Positions 8,830-15,709 of a DNA stretch of 38,854 nucleotides are shown here, one piece after another. The stretch lies in the NCBI GenBank assembly GCA_964432995.1, contig CAYSPU010000013.1, positions 1-38,854 on the forward strand. Direction: 5' to 3'. The stretch's first letter is position 1. Each line of letters starts with the position of its first letter. A program made the translations under genes and the position numbers. The notes beneath the pieces are model-generated. The model saw only the letters and a list, made by a program, of their open reading frames with translations, was not told the DNA's origin and did not search any database. The DNA comes from CAYSPU01 sp964432995 (lineage in GTDB: Bacteria > Verrucomicrobiota > Verrucomicrobiia > Limisphaerales > JAHDYP01).

Positions 8830-9431
8830 CGCAAGAAACTGCGAAGTTCATGCATCAGTACGGGGAGGCGTGCCAGGCGGGACCGCACGGCGGCGAGTCC
8901 CCGACTGACGCGGGCGGTGACCGTTGGCTCTGGTTTGCGGTAACGTTGGGCCAGCTCCCGGTAGGTCAGGCCTTCGCAGACCTTGGCGAGGAGCATGCCG
9001 CGCGTGTCGGCATCCAGACCGTGCAGTGCGCGGTGCAGGAGCAAGGCGAGTTCGGCCAGTTGGACGTCGTCCAGCCGACCGGTGGCACACTCGACGTCCG
9101 CGGCTACCTCGTTCAGTTGGTTTGCGAGGTCCGAGGCCATGGCGACGGCGGGGATGCGCTTGGCGGCGGAGTCCCGGCGCGCGGCGGAGACGGCGCGCCG
9201 GTAGGCGATGGTGGCGGCCAAGGCCCGCAGTTCGTCGAAAGACCGGACAGAGTCGACACGGTGGACGAGCTGAGCCAGGGCTTCGTTGGCAGCGTCCTCG
9301 ACCTCCTCCCATCGCAGGGCGACGGGGGCGTGGGCGGCGGCGCTGAGGGCGATCGGCCAGAGGATGCGGAAGGCCTCGCGCCACGCATCCTCGCCCCCTT
9401 GACGGAGGTCCCTGAGATTGCAGCCAGGCAT
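8826..9431 (-). CDS. ECF-type RNA polymerase sigma factor
   Basis: A 201-residue sigma-70 family protein with a divergent region 2 (about 40-85: LRWEEVEDAANEALAQL, then ELRALAATIAYRRAVSAARR) and a clear region 4 helix-turn-helix (about 140-190: TRGMLLAKVCEGLTYRELAQ, then KPEPTVTARVSRGLAAVRSR). The length and two-region layout fit the extracytoplasmic-function group. It is coupled by ATGA overlap to the FecR-like gene downstream, its likely inhibitor. A good promoter-like sequence lies just upstream (TTGCGC, 17 bp, TATAAG), giving a leader of roughly 10-15 bases. Likely targets, by position only, are this operon, the Ig/propeller gene and the divergent TPR-CHAT gene. Confidence 0.85.
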   Translation of the reverse strand: MPGCNLRDLRQGGEDAWREAFRILWPIALSAAAHAPVALRWEEVEDAANEALAQLVHRVDSVRSFDELRALAATIAYRRAVSAARRDSAAKRIPAVAMASDLANQLNEVAADVECATGRLDDVQLAELALLLHRALHGLDADTRGMLLAKVCEGLTYRELAQRYRKPEPTVTARVSRGLAAVRSRLARLPVLMHELRSFLR

Positions 9432-9451
9432 GGTGTGCCGGTGTCGGCGCG

Positions 9452-9480
9452 CTTATACGTGCAGGGTATACGCTGCGCAA
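9452..9480 (-). promoter_or_regulatory. Promoter candidate for the sigma/anti-sigma operon
   Basis: Read on the minus strand, TTGCGC (9480-9475) and TATAAG (9457-9452) are separated by exactly 17 bp, the spacing of a housekeeping sigma-70 promoter. The -10 end is 20 bp from the sigma-factor ATG. The match is visible in sequence; use in the cell is inferred. Confidence 0.5.
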
Positions 9481-9619
9481 CGGGAATCGGTCTCGAACTG
9501 AGTATCGGCTCGTTTCACGTTGGGGTCGGCGAGGCAGCAGTCAGTGCATCTCGAAGTTGACGGCGAGTCTCCACCTGGGTGGGCGGGCAACACCGTTGCC
9601 CGCGAACTCGGGCAGGGAG

Positions 9620-9645
9620 TTCCGGCAGCCGCGGCCAGGCGGTGC
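9620..9645. repeat. Copy 1 of a 26-bp imperfect direct repeat flanking the TPR-CHAT gene
   Basis: This stretch matches 12669-12694 at 22 of 26 positions, with shared blocks TCCGGCAG, CGCGGCCA and CGGTGC in the same order and spacing. Both copies are preceded by CGTTGCC within 30 bp. Confidence 0.6.
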
Positions 9646-9652
9646 TGGCCGC
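9631..9652. promoter_or_regulatory. Perfect 8-bp stem-loop upstream of the TPR-CHAT gene
   Basis: GCGGCCAG and CTGGCCGC are exact inverted copies around the six-base loop GCGGTG. It lies about 97 bp before the preferred GTG start. It could be an operator or an RNA hairpin in the 5' leader; there is no T-run, so an intrinsic terminator is unlikely. Confidence 0.45.
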
Positions 9653-9748
9653 CCACCGCCGGCAACTTGCGGATGCACCAGGCAGCGGTTACCCGGTTCC
9701 CCGTGCTTGTCGGCGCTGGCCGGTTCTGCTAAGCGAGGTGCGGTAGCC

Positions 9749-12637
9749 GTGACCTTCTCCGTGCCAATTGCGGGTCCGGTGGCGCATGCGCGTGTGTCGC
9801 GCAGGCTCCTCCTTTGGGGCGTCGCCTTGTGGATGGGGGCCATCGCTGCGGCGGCCGACTCGGCGTCGCTGGACGAGCTTCGCCGGGAGATGGAGGTCGA
9901 GGAACAACGGGGACAGTGGAGCAACGTGGTTCGGATCGCGCGGGAGATTCTCGAGCGAACGGAACGGGCACGCGGCGCGGGCGCTGCGGAGACGGCCGAC
10001 GCCCTGGACGGTCTGGGCCGCCGGCTGGTGATGCTGGGGGAGATTGAGGAAGTGGGTGCGCTCTATCGCCGGGCGTTGTCGATTCGACAGGCTATGTTTG
10101 GCGACGCCCACATGGAGACCGCCAAGAGCTACTACCGACTGGGTGAGTTTGCGAAGAACTGCCTGCGGGATCGGGACCAGGCGAAGGAGTTGCTGCTACG
10201 GTGCCTCGAGATCCGGGAGCGGCACGCCGCCGAGCAGCCGGGCGTGCTGGCCGACGTGTTGGTGGAGCTGGGCTGGTTGGGAGTGATTTCGACGGACTAC
10301 GCGCAGGCGGAGCGGTATCTGCGGCAAGTGGACGTGTTGGTTCGTGAAGGGGTGGCGGTGCCTTTGCTGCGGCAGGCCGACGCGCTGTATGCGTTGGGGT
10401 GGGTCTACTTTGGTGTGAAGGACTACGCCAAGGCGCACCGGAGTTTCGAGCGGGGCTGGCGACTGAAGCAGGAAGGGCGCGGTCCGGAGCATTGGGAAAC
10501 GATGGAGGTGGCCAATGCGGTCGCGGTGACCTGCCGAATGCTCGGAGAATATGGGGAGGCCCTGGAGATTTCGCAGGAATGCCTGCGGGTACGGGAACGG
10601 ATCTTCGGGCCGCACCACGCCAAGACCGCTGAGAGCCTGGCCGCTCTCGGGATTACCTGCGAGATGTCTGGCCGAGTGGCGGAGGCCAAACCGCTCCTCG
10701 AGCGGGCAGTCGCGATTCTTGAGCGTTCGGGAGGGAGCGAATCGTTTCACCTGGCGGACAGCCTGTTTCATCTGTCGACGGTATTGCATCGGTTGGGATC
10801 CCTGGAGGAAGCGGAGGCGATCCAGGAGCGGGCGGTGCGGAGCCTGGAGGAGGGTGCGCGCGCGTCGCTGGCTGCCCCCCAGTATCGCCACCTCGCCCAG
10901 TTGAAACTGGATTTGGGGAATCAGGCCGATGCGTTGCACCACGCGCTTCGGGAGCGGCGTCTGTGGGAAGAGTTGGTGGCGAGTGCCTTCTCCGTTACCT
11001 CGGAGCGGCAGCGGTTGGCGCTCATCTCCGATGGCAGTTGTCCCGACCTGCTGGCTACTCTGGGAGCCGCGGTGCCGTTGGCAGAAGCGATTCTCCGCAC
11101 CAAAGGCATCGTCCTCGATTCGCTCCTCGAGGATTGCCAGTATGCGCGGATCGGCGGGGAGGATCAGGCGGCGGCTATCCTGCGGCGGCTGGAGGAGTGC
11201 CGGCGACAGCGGACGGCGCTGCTGGTTCCGGGTTCCGAGCAGGCATCGGCGACGCCGAGGGTCGCCGGGCAGGCGCGGTTGGATGAGGAGATCGGCGATC
11301 TGCAGACTGAGTTGGCACGGCGCACCGCGGACCGCTCACCTGCGCGGCGGGCGTTGCAGGTCAGCGTCGCGGAGGTGCAACGAGTCATCCCTGACCGTGC
11401 AAGCTTGATCGAGCTGCTGCGGTACGATCACTACCTTGGCCCGGACCGTTCCGAACCCCGCTATGGCGCGCTGCTCCTGGCGCGCCGGGACGAACCGCGA
11501 TGGCTGTCACTCGGTCCCGCCGGCGCGATCGAGCGCCAGGTCCGGCTCCTGCAGCACAGTTGTCGGAATCCCGGCACAGACGGAGTCCTGATGGAGAGTC
11601 TGCGGTGGTTGTATCAGAACGTCTGGAGGCCGATCGAGAAGGCGCTGCCGGCTGGCACACTCGAGGTCATCGTCAGCCCCGACGGAGCGCTGGCGTTCGT
11701 GTCCTTCGCGGCGCTGACCGACGGGCTCGGTCCTTTCGTCGGGGAACGTTATCGAATCAGCTACGTGTCCACGGGGCGCGACTTGGTCGGGATTCCAGGC
11801 TCCGATGCTGGGACCGGCGGACTCCTGGTGTTGGCGAATCCGGATTTTGGCGCGCCGGCTCTGGACACCGGCTCCGGAAAGGAACGGGCGCTCTCCGGCG
11901 CGCCCGGCGAGGAGCCCGTGCTGCGCGGGCTGAGTTTCCGCCCACTGCCCGGAGCGGAGGCCGAAGGCCGGCTTCTCCAGCGCCGGGCGTTTGCGATGGG
12001 TTTTCCCGGAGTCGAACTCTACACAGGCCGGGAGGCCACGGAGACCAGGTTGCGCCGGGCGAAGGGAGCCAAGGTGCTACACTTGGCCACGCATGGATTC
12101 CACCTTCCGGCGGAGCCCGGGCCGGCATCGTTGGAATCGGCGACCAAGGTGGCGGGGGTAGTTGACTCCGGGTTAGGCCACCCGATGTTGCGCAGCGGCC
12201 TGCTGCTGGCTGGTGCCCGCGCCTCGCTGGAGCGGCGGAACATGGGGAAGCGCGTTGTTTCGGAAAACGATGGGATTCTCACCGCTCACGAGGTGGCGAC
12301 ACTGGATTTGCGCGGCACGGAATTGGTGGTGATTTCGGCCTGCGACAGCGGAATGGGCGAGCTGTGGACAGGAGAAGGGGTGCTCGGGTTGCGTCGCGGC
12401 TTTGTGCAGGCCGGAGTGCGGAATCTGCTCCTGACACTCTGGCCCATTGAGGACGGCGAGATCGCATCGATGATGCTCGATTTCCACAGCACCAGTCAGC
12501 GAACCGGCGACGCGCGCCAGGCCCTGGCCGAGGTGCAACGTGCGTGGCTGAGCCGCCTGCGCGCGGAGCGCGGACCGGCCGTGGCCGCGCGCGTGGCGGG
12601 ACCTCTGATTCTCAGTTACCAGGCGTCGGCGAAGTGA
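9749..12637 (+). CDS. Exported TPR-CHAT (caspase-like) protein
   Basis: 962 residues from the preferred GTG. After a signal peptide (SRRLLLWGVALWMGAIAAAA) come tandem tetratricopeptide-like repeats over about residues 60-420 (YRRALSIRQAMFGDAHMETA, LEISQECLRVRERIFGPHHA, LLERAVAILERSG), then a linker and a C-terminal CHAT domain. The CHAT catalytic dyad is visible: His782 in LHLATHG and Cys865 in VVISACDSGMGE, followed by the usual GFVQAGVRNLLLTLWPI. CHAT domains are clan CD, caspase-related peptidases; with TPRs they act in programmed proteolysis, for example activating partners after sensing a signal. The GTG at 9749 is chosen because GAGG lies ten bases upstream and the signal peptide follows; starting at the ATG at 9557 would add 64 residues of no recognisable character. 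It is divergent from the sigma/anti-sigma pair. Target and activator are unknown. Confidence 0.85.
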   Translation: MTFSVPIAGPVAHARVSRRLLLWGVALWMGAIAAAADSASLDELRREMEVEEQRGQWSNVVRIAREILERTERARGAGAAETADALDGLGRRLVMLGEIEEVGALYRRALSIRQAMFGDAHMETAKSYYRLGEFAKNCLRDRDQAKELLLRCLEIRERHAAEQPGVLADVLVELGWLGVISTDYAQAERYLRQVDVLVREGVAVPLLRQADALYALGWVYFGVKDYAKAHRSFERGWRLKQEGRGPEHWETMEVANAVAVTCRMLGEYGEALEISQECLRVRERIFGPHHAKTAESLAALGITCEMSGRVAEAKPLLERAVAILERSGGSESFHLADSLFHLSTVLHRLGSLEEAEAIQERAVRSLEEGARASLAAPQYRHLAQLKLDLGNQADALHHALRERRLWEELVASAFSVTSERQRLALISDGSCPDLLATLGAAVPLAEAILRTKGIVLDSLLEDCQYARIGGEDQAAAILRRLEECRRQRTALLVPGSEQASATPRVAGQARLDEEIGDLQTELARRTADRSPARRALQVSVAEVQRVIPDRASLIELLRYDHYLGPDRSEPRYGALLLARRDEPRWLSLGPAGAIERQVRLLQHSCRNPGTDGVLMESLRWLYQNVWRPIEKALPAGTLEVIVSPDGALAFVSFAALTDGLGPFVGERYRISYVSTGRDLVGIPGSDAGTGGLLVLANPDFGAPALDTGSGKERALSGAPGEEPVLRGLSFRPLPGAEAEGRLLQRRAFAMGFPGVELYTGREATETRLRRAKGAKVLHLATHGFHLPAEPGPASLESATKVAGVVDSGLGHPMLRSGLLLAGARASLERRNMGKRVVSENDGILTAHEVATLDLRGTELVVISACDSGMGELWTGEGVLGLRRGFVQAGVRNLLLTLWPIEDGEIASMMLDFHSTSQRTGDARQALAEVQRAWLSRLRAERGPAVAARVAGPLILSYQASAK

Positions 12638-12668
12638 GGCAGGGGGGCTCCTTCGTTGCCAGGCCGGC

Positions 12669-12694
12669 GTCCGGCAGTCGCGGCCAATCGGTGC
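12669..12694. repeat. Copy 2 of the 26-bp imperfect direct repeat flanking the TPR-CHAT gene
   Basis: Same orientation as the copy at 9620-9645 and 22 of 26 identical. It lies 32 bp after the TPR-CHAT stop codon. It may be a family-wide dispersed intergenic repeat rather than a boundary of an element. Confidence 0.55.
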
Positions 12695-12798
12695 GGGTGC
12701 CGCCGAGAGTGGGAACGAGCGCTCAAGTGGCGTCGGCCGGCGGCCGATGACCGAGAGGAACCTCCGTTCGGCGAAGCGGGCTGAAGACGGACAAAGCG

Positions 12799-14304
12799 AT
12801 GACCATGGGGAACGCAGAGAGCCGCAAGGAACTGGCGGACCGGACGGTGAGCCGGGTCCAGGCGGCGTTGCGGGACAACAACACGGCCTGCGTAGCGCAG
12901 GTGGTGGAGTTGATCCGGGAGATCACGGCGCGCCCGGATGCGGTCTCGGTTCACTACCTGGCGGAGTTGATCGAGCGGGATGTGGCGGTGGTGGCGGAGA
13001 TCATCCGCATCGCGAACACGATCGGCTTCAACCCGGAAGGGGTCGAGATTGTGTCGGTGGCACAGGCGATCCAGGTGGTGGGCTTTCTCAAGATCCGCAA
13101 TTTGGCGGTGTCATTGCTGTTGCTGCAGAACGCGGGGCAGATGTCGAATCCGCGGGAGTCGCGGGAGATTTCCGGGCTGGCGGTGACCTGCGGTTATTTG
13201 GCGGAGGCGGGGGCGGGGCATTTCGGGCAGGGTGCGGATCCGGGGCAGGCGTTTGTGTGTGCGGCGTTGCGGCACTACGGCAGCTTGCTGCTAACGACGT
13301 TTCTGACCGACGAGCATCGGCAGGCGCAGGCACTGGCCCGGACCATGCCTGAGGAGGACGCGTTCCGGGAGGTGTTCGGCCTGACGGCGCTCGATTTGGG
13401 GCGCCGGGTGCTCGAGCTGATGAATCTGCCGGAGGGGATTCTCTCGACGTTTCGCGGTCTGCCGGACGTGACGGAGCGGAAGGCGATGAATGCCGCGACG
13501 GTTCGTCTGCTGGCGGTCGCGGATTTTGCGACGCAGGTGGCGATGTGGCTGACGGCGCGGAAGCCGGCCGGGTCGATCGAGGTGCTGGCGGCGGAATTGG
13601 CGGAGCGGTTCGAGTCGGTGCTCGAGGTGCGGGGGCCGGTGCTGCAGGAGATTGTGGTGGAAGTGGACCGGCGGCTCGCGCTGGTGCGCGGGGTGTTGGG
13701 TGCGCTGCCGATGTTGGATCGGGTGCGCACCACGGTGGCTGCGGTGACGGGGGCGAAGGTGGCGAGCGCCGGCGGCCGACCCGGCGCCCAGCGCCAGGAC
13801 ACCACCCGATTGCTGCTGGACGGCATCACCGAGGTGAGCGATCTGCTGTCGGGGGCGACGGTCCGCGGGCCGAAGGTGTTTCTCGCCGGGGCGCGCAGCA
13901 TCGAGGCGGCGCTGGGTCTGGTGGATTGCTGGGTCTTCCGCCGCCACGCCGTGGAGTCGGTGTACCGCCCTTTTGTGGGCAGCGGACCGCTCTTTCCTCA
14001 GTTGTCGGTCCGCGCGTCCATCGATCCCGGCCAGCGAACGGTGTTCACGGTGTGCACGGGGCGCGGGGAGATCGTGCTGCTGTCGCATCCGGAGGATCCG
14101 AAGATTCTGCCGTTTGTGCCGCCGTGGTTGACGCAGGTGACGGGGGAAGCGCCGCTGGTGTTGATTCCGGTGGGGCCGGCGGGTGCGGTGACCGCCCTCT
14201 TGTGCGGCGTGGGCGAGGTGGGCGAGTTGCAGGAACTGGCCCCGGCGGTGCGGCAGCAGCTCCAGGTGCTGGCCCGTCTGCTGGCGCAGGCGAAGGAAGC
14301 CTGA
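12799..14304 (+). CDS. HDOD-domain signalling protein
   Basis: 501 residues. Residues about 20-220 form an HDOD domain, a catalytically inactive relative of HD phosphohydrolases: HYLAELIERDVAVVAEIIRI followed by ANTIGFNP, and SVAQAIQVVGFLKIRNLAVS are typical. No HD metal-binding pair is seen, as expected. The C-terminal part (about 320-500) is an alpha/beta region compatible with a GAF-like sensory domain (ERTVFTVCTGRGEIVLLSHP-like strands, then LVLIPVGPAGAVTALLCGVG), but that is a weak call. HDOD proteins take part in cyclic-di-GMP, motility and stress signalling. Start ATG 12799; another ATG two codons later is possible, and no strong Shine-Dalgarno is visible. It is in the same direction as the TPR-CHAT gene but separated by 161 bp that hold a repeat copy. 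Confidence 0.8.
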   Translation: MTMGNAESRKELADRTVSRVQAALRDNNTACVAQVVELIREITARPDAVSVHYLAELIERDVAVVAEIIRIANTIGFNPEGVEIVSVAQAIQVVGFLKIRNLAVSLLLLQNAGQMSNPRESREISGLAVTCGYLAEAGAGHFGQGADPGQAFVCAALRHYGSLLLTTFLTDEHRQAQALARTMPEEDAFREVFGLTALDLGRRVLELMNLPEGILSTFRGLPDVTERKAMNAATVRLLAVADFATQVAMWLTARKPAGSIEVLAAELAERFESVLEVRGPVLQEIVVEVDRRLALVRGVLGALPMLDRVRTTVAAVTGAKVASAGGRPGAQRQDTTRLLLDGITEVSDLLSGATVRGPKVFLAGARSIEAALGLVDCWVFRRHAVESVYRPFVGSGPLFPQLSVRASIDPGQRTVFTVCTGRGEIVLLSHPEDPKILPFVPPWLTQVTGEAPLVLIPVGPAGAVTALLCGVGEVGELQELAPAVRQQLQVLARLLAQAKEA

Positions 14305-14323
14305 GCGCGGCTGCCGGGAGTTG

Positions 14324-14337
14324 GATGTTCGATGTTC
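14324..14337. repeat. Two exact GATGTTC heptamers
   Basis: Two adjacent copies of GATGTTC lie between the HDOD gene and the methyltransferase gene. On its own this is weak, but it has the same seven-base period as the other intergenic tracts of the window. Confidence 0.35.
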
Positions 14338-14396
14338 AAGTCTTTGCGTTGGAGTTGGGGTTTGAATGCGGGGTGGGGTGTGCCATCTTTCGCACA

Positions 14397-15059
14397 TGAG
14401 AACGCATCTGTTTCCGTGGGTGGTGTTCGTATTCGTCCTCGGCGTCGGCTTTGCGGCCATCAGCGGCTTGCGCGCCGCGGATCGTCCGGGGTCGGACGCG
14501 GCCGCGCGGGAGAGGTTCCTGCAGGAGTTTCGGAGGACGGGGCTCAACACGACGCCGGGCGACGCGATGTTGCTGCGGATTCTGGTGCAAAGTTCCGGAG
14601 CCAAGCGCGGCGTGTATCGGCAACTATGTGGCGACGGGCTACGGCGCGCTGCACATGGGGATCGGTTTCGAGCGGAACGGGGGGGAACTGATCACGGTGG
14701 ACATCGACCCCGGCATGGTGCGGAAGGCGCGGGAGAACATCGCCCAGATGGCGCTCGAGAAGACGGTGACCGTGGTCGAGGGGGATGCCCGGAAGGTGCT
14801 GCCGGAGTTGAAAGGGGAATTCGACTTCGTCTTTCTCGACGCGTTGAAGCGGGATTACTTCGAGTATCTCCAGGCGTTGGCGCCCAAGCTCAAGCCGCGG
14901 GCGCTGGTGGTGGCGGACAACGTGATCCAGAGCGCGGCCGAGATGCAGGACTTCCTCGAGTTCATGCGCACCAGCCCGGAATGGGAGATGGTGATTGTGC
15001 GGGCTTCGGACGAGAAACGGGACGGGATGGCGATCTGCTACCGAAAGGCTACCCGGTGA
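14397..15059 (+). pseudogene. SAM-dependent O-methyltransferase, exported or membrane-tethered, with a frameshift
   Basis: The N-terminal part is read from ATG 14397: a hydrophobic signal or anchor (WVVFVFVLGVGFAAISG), then FLQEFRRTGLNTTPGDAMLL and RILVQSSGAKRGV. The frame then changes near 14615, and the rest follows as IGNYVATGYGALHMGIGFER, LITVDIDPGMVRKARENIAQ, VVEGDARKVLPEL, FVFLDALKRDYFEY and ADNVIQSA. Together these give a complete class I methyltransferase of the catechol-O-methyltransferase-like (OMT3) group of about 220 residues, with motif I right at the break. Restoring two bases there would give V-D-I-G, a normal motif I. The two halves are both well conserved, so either the frameshift is recent or it is a base-calling error. 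The 3' end overlaps the convergent hemerythrin-like gene by 11 bp. Confidence 0.7.
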
Positions 15060-15561
15060 TGGCCTTGCGCTGCTTTTTCCAGGTCTCCGCCAGGGTGGCC
15101 AGAGTCTTCGTCTTGAGGAGTTTCTCCGCCATGGGGAACAGGATGCGCTCCTCTTTGTCGAAGTGACTGCGGGATTCGAGCACGGCCTTCTGCAGGCAGC
15201 GTCGGGCTTCGCGCAGGGTGCTCGCTTTGAGGGCTTGGCGCAGGCTCTCACCGATCTCCTCGTGTTCCTCGTGAAAAGGCTCCTGCTGTCCGAGTTGCGC
15301 GATGCAATGATCCAGCGGGGCCAGAATGAGTTCGTCTTCGACCTGTCCGTGGGCTTGGACGAGCGCCTCCATGACTCCCGCCAGGGCGCGCACTTCCGCC
15401 AGGCTCTTCAGGTGGGGAAGTGTTCGCTCGAGGTGATCGAAGAGGTTGTGAAAAACCACATGCTCGGCGAGCAAGGCATCCGTGATTTTCAGCGGCATGG
15501 CCCGTATCATGGCGTGCAGGGCGTCATCCGTCAAATGGTCGGTGCAATCGGGGTGGTCCAA
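15049..15561 (-). CDS. Hemerythrin-like HHE-domain protein
   Basis: A 170-residue helical protein with the histidine and acidic residues of a four-helix HHE cation-binding domain in order: AEHVVFHNLFDHLE, AHGQVEDELIL, APLDHCIAQL, FHEEHEEIGESL, and SRSHFDKEERILFPMAE. These bind a di-iron (or haem-free iron) centre that senses or carries oxygen or nitric oxide in the cytosol. Length fits a single-domain bacterial hemerythrin of the DUF-type rather than the 130-residue bacteriohemerythrins. The ATG at 15561 is the first; ATGs 17 and 21 codons in are alternatives, and none has a good Shine-Dalgarno. The 3' end overlaps the convergent methyltransferase gene. Confidence 0.8.
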   Translation of the reverse strand: MDHPDCTDHLTDDALHAMIRAMPLKITDALLAEHVVFHNLFDHLERTLPHLKSLAEVRALAGVMEALVQAHGQVEDELILAPLDHCIAQLGQQEPFHEEHEEIGESLRQALKASTLREARRCLQKAVLESRSHFDKEERILFPMAEKLLKTKTLATLAETWKKQRKAITG

Positions 15562-15681
15562 GCTGGTTGGCGTGTGGGAGTGCCTGGCGACCGAGGGCCC
15601 GCGTTTGGGACCGCGGCTCGTCCTCGGCTCGCCGTAGCCTTGGCGGAGGCGGCTTGAGCCGCAGCCACGGGTGTGTGCGTT

Positions 15682-15709
15682 CGGCTGCGGGACGCAGTCC
15701 CGGAAGCCG
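15682..15709 (-). terminator. Stem-loop just after gcvP
   Basis: On the minus strand, immediately after the gcvP stop, CGGCT pairs with AGCCG outside and CGGGAC pairs with GTCCCG inside around a three-base loop, with small bulges between. The stem is GC-rich, but no T-run follows, so it may be a factor-aided terminator or a 3'-protecting hairpin. Confidence 0.45.

Larger units (their letters stand above)
9432..9748. other. 317-bp divergent intergenic region between sigma and TPR-CHAT genes
   Basis: The region separates the sigma factor start from the preferred GTG start of the TPR-CHAT gene. It contains the sigma-gene promoter candidate (9452-9480), a perfect 8-bp stem-loop (9631-9652) and one copy of a 26-bp imperfect repeat shared with the DNA after the TPR-CHAT gene. 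The plus-strand frame is open through part of it from an ATG at 9557, but that reading has no signal-peptide or domain character. No clear plus-strand promoter was found. Confidence 0.6.

Noticed and set aside
9557..9748. Extension of the TPR-CHAT protein to an upstream ATG
   Set aside because: It would add 64 Pro/Arg/Gly-rich residues ahead of the signal peptide and translate the stem-loop and repeat. The GTG at 9749 has GAGG at a good distance.
13291..14604. Minus-strand open frame (437 codons) across the HDOD gene
   Set aside because: Arg/His/Pro-rich shadow with no domain; the HDOD domain is on the plus strand.
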